From contig NZ_JBCNLP010000001.1 of NCBI RefSeq assembly GCF_039595395.1, positions 2,294,001-2,358,000 on the forward strand: DNA of 64,000 nt. The letters are read 5' to 3'. Source of the stretch: Novosphingobium sp. Its GTDB lineage: Bacteria > Pseudomonadota > Alphaproteobacteria > Sphingomonadales > Sphingomonadaceae. This document shows positions 37,056 through 44,261 of this stretch, piece after piece (position 1 is the first letter of the stretch; the number at the start of each line of letters is the position of its first letter). A program made the position numbers and the translations under genes. Below the pieces are notes generated by a model. It had not been told where the DNA came from. It worked only from the letters and a program-made list of their open reading frames with translations, and did no database searches.

Positions 37056-37723
37056 CAGACGGCCATGATCGGGGTGTAGCAGCGCACCGTGTCGATGCGG
37101 TCATTGACGAGCCATTTTCCCGATTGCACCCAGGCGTGGGCGCCAAAGGGTCGCAGCCGGACCCCGATGACCAGGTCACCGGGAAGGCCGCGGGCCGCAA
37201 GATAGCGCGCCAGGGCAATCGAGCGCGACAGGCATTTGTCGTGCGAGCGCAGGACGCGCGATGTTTTCTCGAACGCCATGGCGGTCTCCTGGATCGCATC
37301 GAGGTCCACCGCGCCCGATCGTGGCCAGGGTATCCGGCCCAGGTCAATCGATTTGAGGATCGCATGGAGGCCGCGCCAACGCAGGCTGAGGCGCGCGCCC
37401 ATGATGGCCGAAAGCGCGCCCGTGATGCGCGAAGCCGACGTTTGTGCGTTCTGCGCATCAAGCAGGCTGAGCGAGGCATGGTGATGGATGCGGAAGGCAT
37501 GGGGTACACCATGGCCGTGTGTTTCGATCAGCGTGCCAGACCGCAGCATGCCGATGAGACCGCCGCGCTGCATGTCATCGATGACCCCGCCGTACAACAT
37601 GCCGCGAAAGCTATGCTCCGCTGCCGGCTGCAGGCAAAAATAGCGATCCGCCATGACATCGAGAAACAGCAGGCGATCGCTGACCTCGCAGAAGGAGATT
37701 CCCTTGCGCAATTCGAACCCCAT
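37055..37723 (-). CDS. Lasso-peptide leader peptidase with fused RRE (protein B)
   Basis: A 222-residue fusion. Residues 1-80 are a PqqD-like recognition element (GISFCEVSDRLLFLDVMADRYFCLQ) that binds the leader. The remainder is a transglutaminase-like cysteine protease with probable catalytic Cys164 (SHDKCLSRSIALARYL), His197 (FGAHAWVQ) and Asp208 (WLVNDRID). It removes the leader before cyclisation. A GGAGGAGAGAG ribosome site precedes the ATG. The fused form is typical of proteobacterial lasso loci, whereas actinobacteria usually split B1 and B2. Confidence 0.93.
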   Translation of the reverse strand: MGFELRKGISFCEVSDRLLFLDVMADRYFCLQPAAEHSFRGMLYGGVIDDMQRGGLIGMLRSGTLIETHGHGVPHAFRIHHHASLSLLDAQNAQTSASRITGALSAIMGARLSLRWRGLHAILKSIDLGRIPWPRSGAVDLDAIQETAMAFEKTSRVLRSHDKCLSRSIALARYLAARGLPGDLVIGVRLRPFGAHAWVQSGKWLVNDRIDTVRCYTPIMAV

Positions 37724-37738
37724 GACGCTCTCTCCTCC

Positions 37739-37774
37739 AAAAAATGGCGCGCAGGTCGTGCGATCTGCGCGCCA
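37739..37774 (-). terminator. Hairpin with T-run between precursor and B gene
   Basis: Reading on the minus strand, a 13-base stem (arms 37762-37774 and 37745-37757, one mismatch, loop of four) is followed directly by TTTTTT. This is a classic intrinsic terminator shape placed 5 bases after the precursor stop. It overlaps the sequence just before the B gene's ribosome site. It probably acts as an attenuator and 3' stabiliser, so that precursor mRNA is in excess over B and C. Confidence 0.8.
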
Positions 37775-37779
37775 CTTGA

Positions 37780-37899
37780 TCAGTCGTCGGAAAGGCCGGC
37801 GGTGGGCGACTTGCCATTTTCATCGCTGATGACGCCGAGGGGCCCCAGGGTCTCGACGCTGGCGGTGCCCAGGTCGATCAGATCGTCATGCTTTTCCAT
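37780..37899 (-). CDS. Lasso-peptide precursor (protein A), 39 residues
   Basis: A 39-codon frame. The leader of 18 residues is MEKHDDLIDLGTASVETL, with the conserved Thr at the second-last position. The predicted core of 21 residues begins with Gly, reads GPLGVISD then ENGK, and ends TAGLSDD. Ring closure of Gly1 to Asp8 gives an eight-residue ring; Glu9 is the alternative. The ending and Asp8 ring resemble what I recall of sphingonodin I. An AAAGGA ribosome site stands upstream. The facing B and C genes and the isopeptidase make the assignment firm. Confidence 0.9.
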   Translation of the reverse strand: MEKHDDLIDLGTASVETLGPLGVISDENGKSPTAGLSDD

Positions 37900-38026
37900 G
37901 ATACATTCCTTTCTGAAAGTGCTGCGGAAGTGCAGCCCAAGAAATGTACGTTGATGTTGAAGGAATTTGAAATTTATACGGAAAATATAGTTAAATTATA
38001 AATTATGAGATGTTTCTTTAATGTTT
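37900..38026 (-). promoter_or_regulatory. AT-rich leader/promoter region of the lasso precursor
   Basis: The 127 bases between gntR and the precursor are strikingly AT-rich at 37955-38030. On the minus strand a TATAAT lies at 37995-38000 and a TTAAAG at 38016-38021, 15 bases apart, which is a possible but short-spaced promoter. Just inside the gntR end are two direct copies of GATGCATTG (38031-38039 and 38043-38051) that could be an operator. Confidence 0.45.
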
Positions 38027-38647
38027 TCATGATGCATTGTAGGATGCATTGACGATATTTGTGCAAAGTCTTTGTCGAATCCTGTGGTAATTCGATATGA
38101 GCCGAACGACCATCGATCGATCCCCTGTCAGTATTGCGTCGGTCAAAGTCTGCAATTCCTCATCGAGTCGCTCGATGACCCTTTCCTCGGTAAGCCGCAC
38201 ATGACGAAGTTGTGCGTTGAGCCGGCCGATGGCGCGGGCATGCTCCCGGTTGCTCGACTGGCGTCCGATATGAAGGAACAGCGCCGCACAGCGATCTGCG
38301 ATGTCTCCGATGCCATCGATGCCATCGGTTGGCGCAGGTGCCGGCCTGTCCCGGCGGCGGCGGGGCCAATGGCGGATCGCCAGACAAAGCACCTGCTCGG
38401 ACCATTCATAGCTGCTTCGCAGTCCCGCAGCATCGAGATATGGTAGATTGAAGCCGCCGCCAGCCCGGCTTTCGACCAGCCCCTCGCCTGTCAGGAGATG
38501 AAGCGCTTCGCGCAGCGGCGTGGCACTGGCGCCAAGGCGTTGGGAGAGCATGGCGGGGTCGAGGCGTGTGCCAGGCTCGAACTCTCGGCTGGCAAGCAGG
38601 TGGCGCAAGGCGATAAGCACCCGCTCGGTGGTGGAGCCCGCGCTCAT
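38027..38647 (-). CDS. GntR-family transcriptional regulator
   Basis: A 206-residue regulator with an N-terminal winged helix (TERVLIALRHLLASREFEPG, LSQRLGASATPLREALHLLTGEGLVESRAGGG). Its all-helical C-terminal domain is of FCD type in outline but lacks the full set of metal-binding histidines. It overlaps phyH by four bases (ATGA) and lies directly upstream of the lasso precursor. It may sense a metabolite and control the lasso genes, its own operon, or both. The ligand is unknown. Confidence 0.85.
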   Translation of the reverse strand: MSAGSTTERVLIALRHLLASREFEPGTRLDPAMLSQRLGASATPLREALHLLTGEGLVESRAGGGFNLPYLDAAGLRSSYEWSEQVLCLAIRHWPRRRRDRPAPAPTDGIDGIGDIADRCAALFLHIGRQSSNREHARAIGRLNAQLRHVRLTEERVIERLDEELQTLTDAILTGDRSMVVRLISNYHRIRQRLCTNIVNASYNAS

Positions 38648-39555
38648 GGCCGATCCTCCCGGACCAATCGTCCTGGATGTGTGCAGGCCTGGCTCTGCAC
38701 ATAAGCCTCGACCATCGCCTGCTGATCGGGGCGCAGGGTATCCTGCGCGCCAAGCGCGCTGGTGTCGGTGTTGGTGAGGAGTACGGACGGGCACTGCCCC
38801 TCAAAATTTCCCAGATTGGGACGATGCTGGCGATAGCCCACCAGCGCGGCCAAGTCCGGCGGGAAGGTTTTCGCCACCTCGGGCGGATAGGCGAGCCACT
38901 GGTTTTCGTAGGGTTTGAGCCAACCGAGCGAATAGCCGATCACCAGGCCCCGTCGGACCAGAAGCGTGGTGTTTGCGCCAGCGCCGTGCAGCGCCGATCC
39001 CAGGAAGAGCAGGGCCGAGCCTGGTTCCATCTCGATGGCGATGGGCGATGTGTCGGGCTGAGGGGCCAGGGCCTTTCCTCCATGGGTGTCCGGCCAGATC
39101 CGTGTCGCGCCATTGTCGCGCGTAAATCGGGTGAGAGGCCACATGACATTGACCAGATATTCGACCTCGCCGATCGGTCCCCGCCACATATCCTGATCGC
39201 GGTGCGGAACCTGAGCGGGGGCTTGCGGGTGGACCTCGATGGCCTGGGTGGTGTTGAGCTGGATGCGCTCGCACCATGGCGACAGAATGGCTTCCACGAT
39301 GGCGAGGATAAGCTGATGTTGTACCAGCGCCTGCGCGTGCTGCGAGCGGATCAGCAGCCTTCCGAAGCGCTTTGTGGTCTCGCCATAAAAGCCGCCCGTG
39401 CCAAAGGGCGTCACGGCGAATGTGGGTTCGAGATCATCCTCCAGCGCGGCGATCAGCGACGATGGCAGGGCATCCTTGATGACGCAGTAGCCGTTGCGTC
39501 GCAGATCCTCGATATGGCCGGCGATGATCGCATAGGGAATGTTGATCGTATCCAT
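38644..39555 (-). CDS. Phytanoyl-CoA dioxygenase (PhyH) family protein
   Basis: A 303-residue Fe(II)/2-oxoglutarate-dependent oxygenase. The iron ligands are visible as VPHRDQDMW (H-x-D) near residue 120 and the distal GSALHGAGANTT near 196. The 2-oxoglutarate Arg is probably in the following LVRRGLVIGYSLGW. The start at 39555 (MDTINIPYAIIAGHIEDL) lies 13 bases after luxI. phyH next to luxI recurs in sphingomonads. It could oxidise the acyl chain of the signal or a CoA precursor, but the substrate is not established here. Confidence 0.85.
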   Translation of the reverse strand: MDTINIPYAIIAGHIEDLRRNGYCVIKDALPSSLIAALEDDLEPTFAVTPFGTGGFYGETTKRFGRLLIRSQHAQALVQHQLILAIVEAILSPWCERIQLNTTQAIEVHPQAPAQVPHRDQDMWRGPIGEVEYLVNVMWPLTRFTRDNGATRIWPDTHGGKALAPQPDTSPIAIEMEPGSALLFLGSALHGAGANTTLLVRRGLVIGYSLGWLKPYENQWLAYPPEVAKTFPPDLAALVGYRQHRPNLGNFEGQCPSVLLTNTDTSALGAQDTLRPDQQAMVEAYVQSQACTHPGRLVREDRP

Positions 39556-39568
39556 GCTTCGCGCTCCT

Positions 39569-40183
39569 TCAGGCCATGATGAAACCGTTGTTGGGCAAGG
39601 ACACCGCGAAGATCCCGGCATCCTTGAGCAATTCAGGGGTTTCGAGCGTGATCTCGATGCGCAGTGCCACCGTCGGCTTGCCATCGACACCGCGCGGCAT
39701 GCCCAGAGCCCGACAATCCCAGCCAAAGGTCATGATCTGGCTGAACCATGGCAGGCTGGCGATTGCGGTGTAGGCACTGATGCCGTTTTGCAGCGCGTAG
39801 GTGACCAGCGCGGTCACCAGCGCGTCACGCACCTGGCGGCGCTGCGCGGCGCACAGACGGCGGTCGAGGCAGAAGCGGGTGATCTCGACGATGTCGGGGT
39901 CGCGCGGCGGGGCCTCGTCGCACAGATCGGCATAGAAGCTGTCGAGGATATGGGGGCGTGTCGTCGGCAGCAGCCGGGCGGAGCCCAGATGGTTGCCATC
40001 GGGTTCGGCCAGGATGATGTAATTGGCGTGCGAATTGTCGAATTGATCGACCTCATACTGTCCGGCCAGCACCGGAACATCCCATTTGAGAAGATCGACA
40101 AAGACCGCTTTGCGCGCGGCGAACATCGTGCGCATGGCCTCGTCCGAGACCGAATGTTCCTTTGGCTTTTCATCGAGCAGCAT
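39569..40183 (-). CDS. Acyl-homoserine-lactone synthase (LuxI family)
   Basis: A 204-residue LuxI-type synthase. Conserved positions are seen in MFAARKAVFVDLLKWDV (Arg, Phe, Trp), YEVDQFDN (paired Asp), GSARLLPTTRP (Arg) and DIVEITRFCLDRRL (Glu, Arg). It joins S-adenosylmethionine with an acyl chain to make the quorum signal. Chain length cannot be predicted with confidence. It lies 98 bases downstream of luxR on the same strand and starts the luxI-phyH-gntR unit. Confidence 0.92.
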   Translation of the reverse strand: MLLDEKPKEHSVSDEAMRTMFAARKAVFVDLLKWDVPVLAGQYEVDQFDNSHANYIILAEPDGNHLGSARLLPTTRPHILDSFYADLCDEAPPRDPDIVEITRFCLDRRLCAAQRRQVRDALVTALVTYALQNGISAYTAIASLPWFSQIMTFGWDCRALGMPRGVDGKPTVALRIEITLETPELLKDAGIFAVSLPNNGFIMA

Positions 40184-40189
40184 GGTTCA

Positions 40190-40212
40190 GGCTCCCTTGG
40201 TGTGAGGGAGCC
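40190..40212 (-). promoter_or_regulatory. Hairpin sequestering the luxI ribosome binding site
   Basis: A perfect 8-base stem (GGCTCCCT / AGGGAGCC, loop of seven) ends six bases before the luxI ATG. The Shine-Dalgarno sequence AGGGAG is the 3' arm. In any RNA that includes both arms, the site would be paired. Confidence 0.6.
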
Positions 40213-40239
40213 GAACAATATGCACGATGCGGGATCATA

Positions 40240-40261
40240 CTACCCCGGGAAAGTGGGGTAG
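40240..40261 (-). promoter_or_regulatory. Lux-box-like inverted repeat upstream of luxI
   Basis: CTACCCC and GGGGTAG, 7-base perfect arms separated by 8 bases, are centred about 67 bases upstream of the luxI start and 20 bases after the luxR stop. Size and place fit a LuxR-type operator, although the bases differ from the classical lux box. Confidence 0.6.
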
Positions 40262-40281
40262 CGCGAAGAAATATTTCCTGC

Positions 40282-41007
40282 CTAAATGAGGTAGCCGTCC
40301 CTTCCAGCAAGGTAGACCAGCAATGACCTCTTGTTCACACCATATCGAAAGTAGATATCCCTGACATGGCTGGCGGCGGTTTCCTCCGTGATCTTCAGCG
40401 TCTCGGCGATCTTCTTGTCGCTCAAGCCTTGTGCGATCAGCTGCGTGATGATGATTTGTTGGCGCGTCAGGACAGGTCGCATCCGCAAATCCCTTTGCTT
40501 CCGACCCGGCCAGAGGCGGCGTGCCGCTGTGAAGCCCGCAATGCCGGCGAGTTGCGCCAGAGCCTGAATAGCCGGGAGGACGGGTTCGCCTGTGATGTTG
40601 ACGAAGGTGCATGTGCCCGGTTCACCGGGGAGATGGGCAGGGACGGTAAAGCCCTCCGCGATGCCATGCTCACGGCCCGCTGTGATGACCTCCCGTTCGA
40701 GTTGGGTCAGGGGAGCAAGGCGTCCCATCTCGGACCAGGCAAAGCCGTCATCCGTCAAATGGCTGCGTCGCAGCACCGGATCGATATAGACCAGGCTCTT
40801 CCTGTCGTAGTGCTCGGCCCAGCGCGACGGGTAATTGTGCAGCCGGATGGCGCTTTTGGTCAGCGTTATGTCGAGGTGATTGGCAATGGCGAAGTGTTGA
40901 AACCCAAGGCGCATGGTTATCGCGGCCATGGCCTCGAGCAGTTCCTGAACAGTCGTCGTCATCTCCGCGATCCGCTTGAATGGGATCGCAAGGTTATCGA
41001 TGCGCAT
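40282..41007 (-). CDS. LuxR-family quorum-sensing regulator
   Basis: A 241-residue regulator. An autoinducer-binding domain spans about 20-165 (FQHFAIANHLDITLTKSAIRLHNYP, WSEMGRLAPLTQLEREVITAGREHGIAEGFTVPAH). The C-terminal LuxR helix-turn-helix spans about 175-238 (LTRQQIIITQLIAQGLSDKKIAE). The start at 41007 (MRIDNLAIPFKRIAEM) gives the usual length. The ATG 39 codons upstream is rejected. It probably binds the signal made by the adjacent LuxI and acts on the inverted repeat between them. Confidence 0.92.
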   Translation of the reverse strand: MRIDNLAIPFKRIAEMTTTVQELLEAMAAITMRLGFQHFAIANHLDITLTKSAIRLHNYPSRWAEHYDRKSLVYIDPVLRRSHLTDDGFAWSEMGRLAPLTQLEREVITAGREHGIAEGFTVPAHLPGEPGTCTFVNITGEPVLPAIQALAQLAGIAGFTAARRLWPGRKQRDLRMRPVLTRQQIIITQLIAQGLSDKKIAETLKITEETAASHVRDIYFRYGVNKRSLLVYLAGRDGYLI

Positions 41008-41266
41008 GGCACATCTTCCCGGCCGCGAGCGGTGCCTCCAATAACCGTTCTCCCGCGGTCGGCCTTTCCTCTCTCTGGGGTCACCCGATGGGATCTCACT
41101 CCACCGAATAGACATCGATGTCATAAAAGCGACATAACATTAACCAAGGCGGTGCAAAATAAGGAGACTCCGGTGGTTCGCCGCGAAAATTGCGGTGTGC
41201 AATCCATTGTTTCCAAGTGTAATACACAATAGCTGTGCGCAAGCCGCCTAACCGGACCATGATGGC

Positions 41267-42056
41267 GTGAGCCTGCGTGGGAACCGGCGTCGCGTGGACG
41301 ACTGGCGTGATCCCCATGCCTACGAAAAGCTGCGTGGCATCGATCGGGCCGGCCTGATGTGGGAATGGCTGCGGCGCGATGCCGACTATATCGACTGGTA
41401 CGCCCAGGCGAGCACCGCAACCCGCGAAACGGGCACGCCGGCCTGGTGGGGGCTGCACTTTCGCCGAAGACCCATGCCTCCCCGCCCCTCTGGCGAGGGT
41501 GGTCTGGAGTGCTGCCTTCGATCCGCACACGCTGTCCGTCACGGCGGTCCCGGCCTGCAAGCCGGACCCTGACACGCTGCTGCTCAGGGATATCGAGCCA
41601 TGGCTCACCATCGCCACCGATGGCCACGGCCGTGAGCATGTGCTGCTGTCGGACGGCTGGCAGCATATCAGGCTCGATGTCGAGGAGGGGCGGATCTCGG
41701 GGCATGAAGCCGTGCATCTGGAATATCGCCTGGCGGGGCTGGCTTCGGCCGATAGCATGGTTTCCACGCTCCAGCGGTTTCTTGGGCTTTGTCGGCAGCG
41801 CCGCTTTGTACCTGCGCTGTTCCCCCGCGACCCCAGGATCGCGCGAGGACTCGAGGTGCTGCGGATCAGCGATGCGCTCGAGCACGGAGCAAGCCAGCGC
41901 GACATCGCCATGGCGCTCGTGGGCGAGGAGCGGCTCGAGCGCGATTGGGCAGGGGCTTCGGATTCGCTCCGCTCGCGGGTTAAGCGGCTGATCCGGCATG
42001 CCAGGGACATGGCGGGAGGAGGGTATCGGGAGTTGCTGCGCAAGGCCGAGCAATAG
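41267..42056 (+). pseudogene. DUF6499-DUF2285 protein broken by a frameshift
   Basis: The first frame (from GTG 41267) encodes a DUF6499 N-terminus (DDWRDPHAYEKLRGIDRAGL, WEWLRRDADYIDWYA, then WWGLHF). At a TTT at 41459-41461 the reading moves to another frame. This continues FAEDPCLPAPLARVVW and the DUF2285 domain (HVLLSDGWQHIRLDVEEG, LEYRLAGL) to the stop at 42056. Removing one T restores the usual continuous family protein of about 260 residues. It is either a true frameshift or a base-calling error in a short homopolymer. Intact members lie near conjugation genes and have unknown function. Confidence 0.8.
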
Positions 42057-42404
42057 ACCTTGGCGCCCGTCCGGTGCTGCCAGCCGCGGTAAACATGTTG
42101 CAGGAAACAAAAAAAGGCCGGTCCTGAGACCGGCCCATTCAGAAGTTTGGGAGAGGATGCCTGTAAGGCGCAGCCCCTTTCGCACCGAGGCATGGTCGCC
42201 ACAAGTGCATTTACCGCAATGGCTCGTGCGGGCGTGCAGATTGATGGGCCCGGCCGAGGACGAGCTGAAGTTTGCCCGGCTTTGTCATTTGCGTCCTCGC
42301 CTTGTGAGCCCCGCAATGGTCGCGACCCTCACTTGCAGGCCTCGATAAGATCTCCGCCGTTTATCTGTTTGACGACGATGGAGGCGGGCACCTGGCGCAA
42401 AGGG
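42057..42404. other. 348-base gap between convergent DUF2285 and OLD genes
   Basis: It holds the minus-strand terminator at 42109-42135. Otherwise I see no coding frame with a domain or a clear start. Confidence 0.45.
42109..42135 (-). terminator. Intrinsic terminator downstream of the OLD-family gene
   Basis: On the minus strand an 8-base perfect stem (GGCCGGTC / GACCGGCC, loop of four) is followed by a run of seven T. It lies about 270 bases after the stop of the nuclease gene and would end transcripts coming from it. Confidence 0.75.
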
Positions 42405-44261
42405 TCAGGCAGGGTTCTCCTCAACACCCAGACCGTTCGCGGCTTTGATAAAAGCAGCCAGCTCTTTCACCCTGGCCTCGAGGTCGAGGACCGAAAGATC
42501 GGCAGCATTTTTGCAGACCAGACGGGCGACCCTGACCTTGTCGACGTCGGTTCGTGGTTCGTTCGGTTTCTTCTTCTTTTTCTTGGCCCCCGAAGCTTCG
42601 GTATTGGTCTCGGCGGTCTGGGCCTCCTCGCCTGGCGCTGCTTCGGGCTCGCTGCTTGCCGCGTCCTCATTCTGGGCGTCATCTGCTCCGGCAGGCGTGC
42701 TGTAATAATAAAGTGCATGGTCATAGATCCCGCCGGCGGCTGGGCGGTCGTATTGTCCGACCGTCTGGCTGACCGCCTCCTGAAGCTTGTCATGGGGGAT
42801 ATAGTTTTCAATCTCGCGCCCGCCCGTGAGCCAGGCAAATCCGGTCGAGCCGATCTCCTTGATTACCCTTTGCTTGGTCGCATTGATATCGTTCCCGGCT
42901 GCTTTGCGGTCGCTGTCGATGACGATCGCAAGGTTCCGGTTGAGGTCGCGAAGCTTGATGAACTCAGTGATTTCGTCGTTCGCTGTGAGATGGCTGAGCA
43001 GGCGGCCGCCATAGAACATGATCGAATAGTGCAGCGATTCTTCGAGCTCAAGCGCGACCTGCGCCAGCCAGTGATTGATATAGATACGATCGGAGGGGCC
43101 CTCGACCCAGATCACCGCATTGGACTGGAGAATGTCGGACGCACGATAGCCCAGGTCGCCGCAGATTTCGTGGCGCTGCTGACGTGAGGCTGCGCGCCGG
43201 ATCCGGGTGACATTGTCCTGTTGCCAGACCCTGAAGATCGTGGCGTCCTTCTGGTCTATGAAGGCGGCGGAATGGGTGGCGATCAGATACTGATTTTTGG
43301 TGTTGCAGGCGAGATAGTCCATCAGGCGGCGCTGGAGCAGCGGATGGAGGTGGAGTTCGGGTTCCTCGAGGCAGATGATGCTCTCGTCATGGATCGTGCA
43401 ATAGGCTGCCAGCATGATCACCTGCTGGATGCCGGTGCCGAGACTCTCGAGGGGCAGGATGCGCCCGTCCATATGGACCAGAATGTGATTGCGTTCATGG
43501 GGCACCTCGATCCGTGCGTCGGGTCGATGAGTGACCTCGCGCACGAAGGCGTTGATCTTGTCGAAGTTGGCTCTGTCCTTCTCGTAGCTGTCCAATGCCG
43601 GAGCCTGTAGCTTGGCGAGATCCTCGATCAGACCGGATCCTGAGATTTCACCGGGCTTGCTCTCGAGCAGGATGCGCCGAAAGGCAGGAATGAGATGGAT
43701 TGGGGGCAGGGAAAAGTCGATCGCACGCATGATTTTGCCGGCAATCTCCTGGAGCCAGGTTTGCCTGCTGCCACCCCAAGTGCCGGTCAACGCCGTCCAG
43801 GCCCTTTCCAATTCCTGATCGGTGATGTTCCCGAAAGCTTTCACTAGGTCGACCGGGCCGCACCATTCGAGATTGTCGCGAAATGGTGCCCTTCCTTCCA
43901 TAAGGAAGTTGCCCTCTGTCGCCATACGGTCGATGGCTTCGGCCAATATCCCATAGGAAGATGGATCCTTCGGCAATTGCTGCTCGATGTCCATTTTTAC
44001 CGGTTCGACCGGGAGGGCAACCCGAATGGCGAACTGTCCGGAATTGGGGCCCCGATGTCGATCGAGGGCAGTCTCCTTGCGCTTGCGCACGTCCTTATGC
44101 GGCAGTGGGAAATAACGATCGACCAGATCGAGGATGGTCGATTTGCCGGCATTGTTGGGGCCGATGAAGAAGTTGAACTGCGTGAGCCCCAGAACCTCCT
44201 GCCACTCATCATCGATGCCGCGAAAGTTTTTTACGGCCAGGCCATGCAAATAGACGGACAC
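42405..44261 (-). CDS. OLD-family ATP-dependent nuclease (AAA ATPase plus Toprim)
   Basis: A 618-residue protein. The N-terminal ABC-type ATPase has its Walker A in FIGPNNAGKSTILDLV near residue 32, a signature region LPLESLGTGIQQVIMLAA near 270 and Walker B IICLEEPELHLHP near 295. Then comes ATHSAAF. The C-terminal Toprim part shows AVIWVEGPSDRIYINHWL near 385 and LAIVIDSDRKAAG near 445. The tail (about 530-575) is acidic then KKKKKK, a low-complexity spacer. OLD nucleases serve in phage defence and plasmid competition. No UvrD-like Gabija partner is adjacent, so it is a stand-alone type. Confidence 0.87.
   Translation of the reverse strand: MSVYLHGLAVKNFRGIDDEWQEVLGLTQFNFFIGPNNAGKSTILDLVDRYFPLPHKDVRKRKETALDRHRGPNSGQFAIRVALPVEPVKMDIEQQLPKDPSSYGILAEAIDRMATEGNFLMEGRAPFRDNLEWCGPVDLVKAFGNITDQELERAWTALTGTWGGSRQTWLQEIAGKIMRAIDFSLPPIHLIPAFRRILLESKPGEISGSGLIEDLAKLQAPALDSYEKDRANFDKINAFVREVTHRPDARIEVPHERNHILVHMDGRILPLESLGTGIQQVIMLAAYCTIHDESIICLEEPELHLHPLLQRRLMDYLACNTKNQYLIATHSAAFIDQKDATIFRVWQQDNVTRIRRAASRQQRHEICGDLGYRASDILQSNAVIWVEGPSDRIYINHWLAQVALELEESLHYSIMFYGGRLLSHLTANDEITEFIKLRDLNRNLAIVIDSDRKAAGNDINATKQRVIKEIGSTGFAWLTGGREIENYIPHDKLQEAVSQTVGQYDRPAAGGIYDHALYYYSTPAGADDAQNEDAASSEPEAAPGEEAQTAETNTEASGAKKKKKKPNEPRTDVDKVRVARLVCKNAADLSVLDLEARVKELAAFIKAANGLGVEENPA

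Noticed and set aside
37900..38026. A second lasso precursor upstream of the first
   Set aside because: The minus strand here has no short frame with a Thr-x-Gly junction or an acidic residue at core position 7-9.
42147..43187. 346-codon plus-strand frame
   Set aside because: Overlaps the 3' half of the OLD nuclease gene and shows no domain; low-complexity stretches are read-outs of the Lys/Glu-rich tail.
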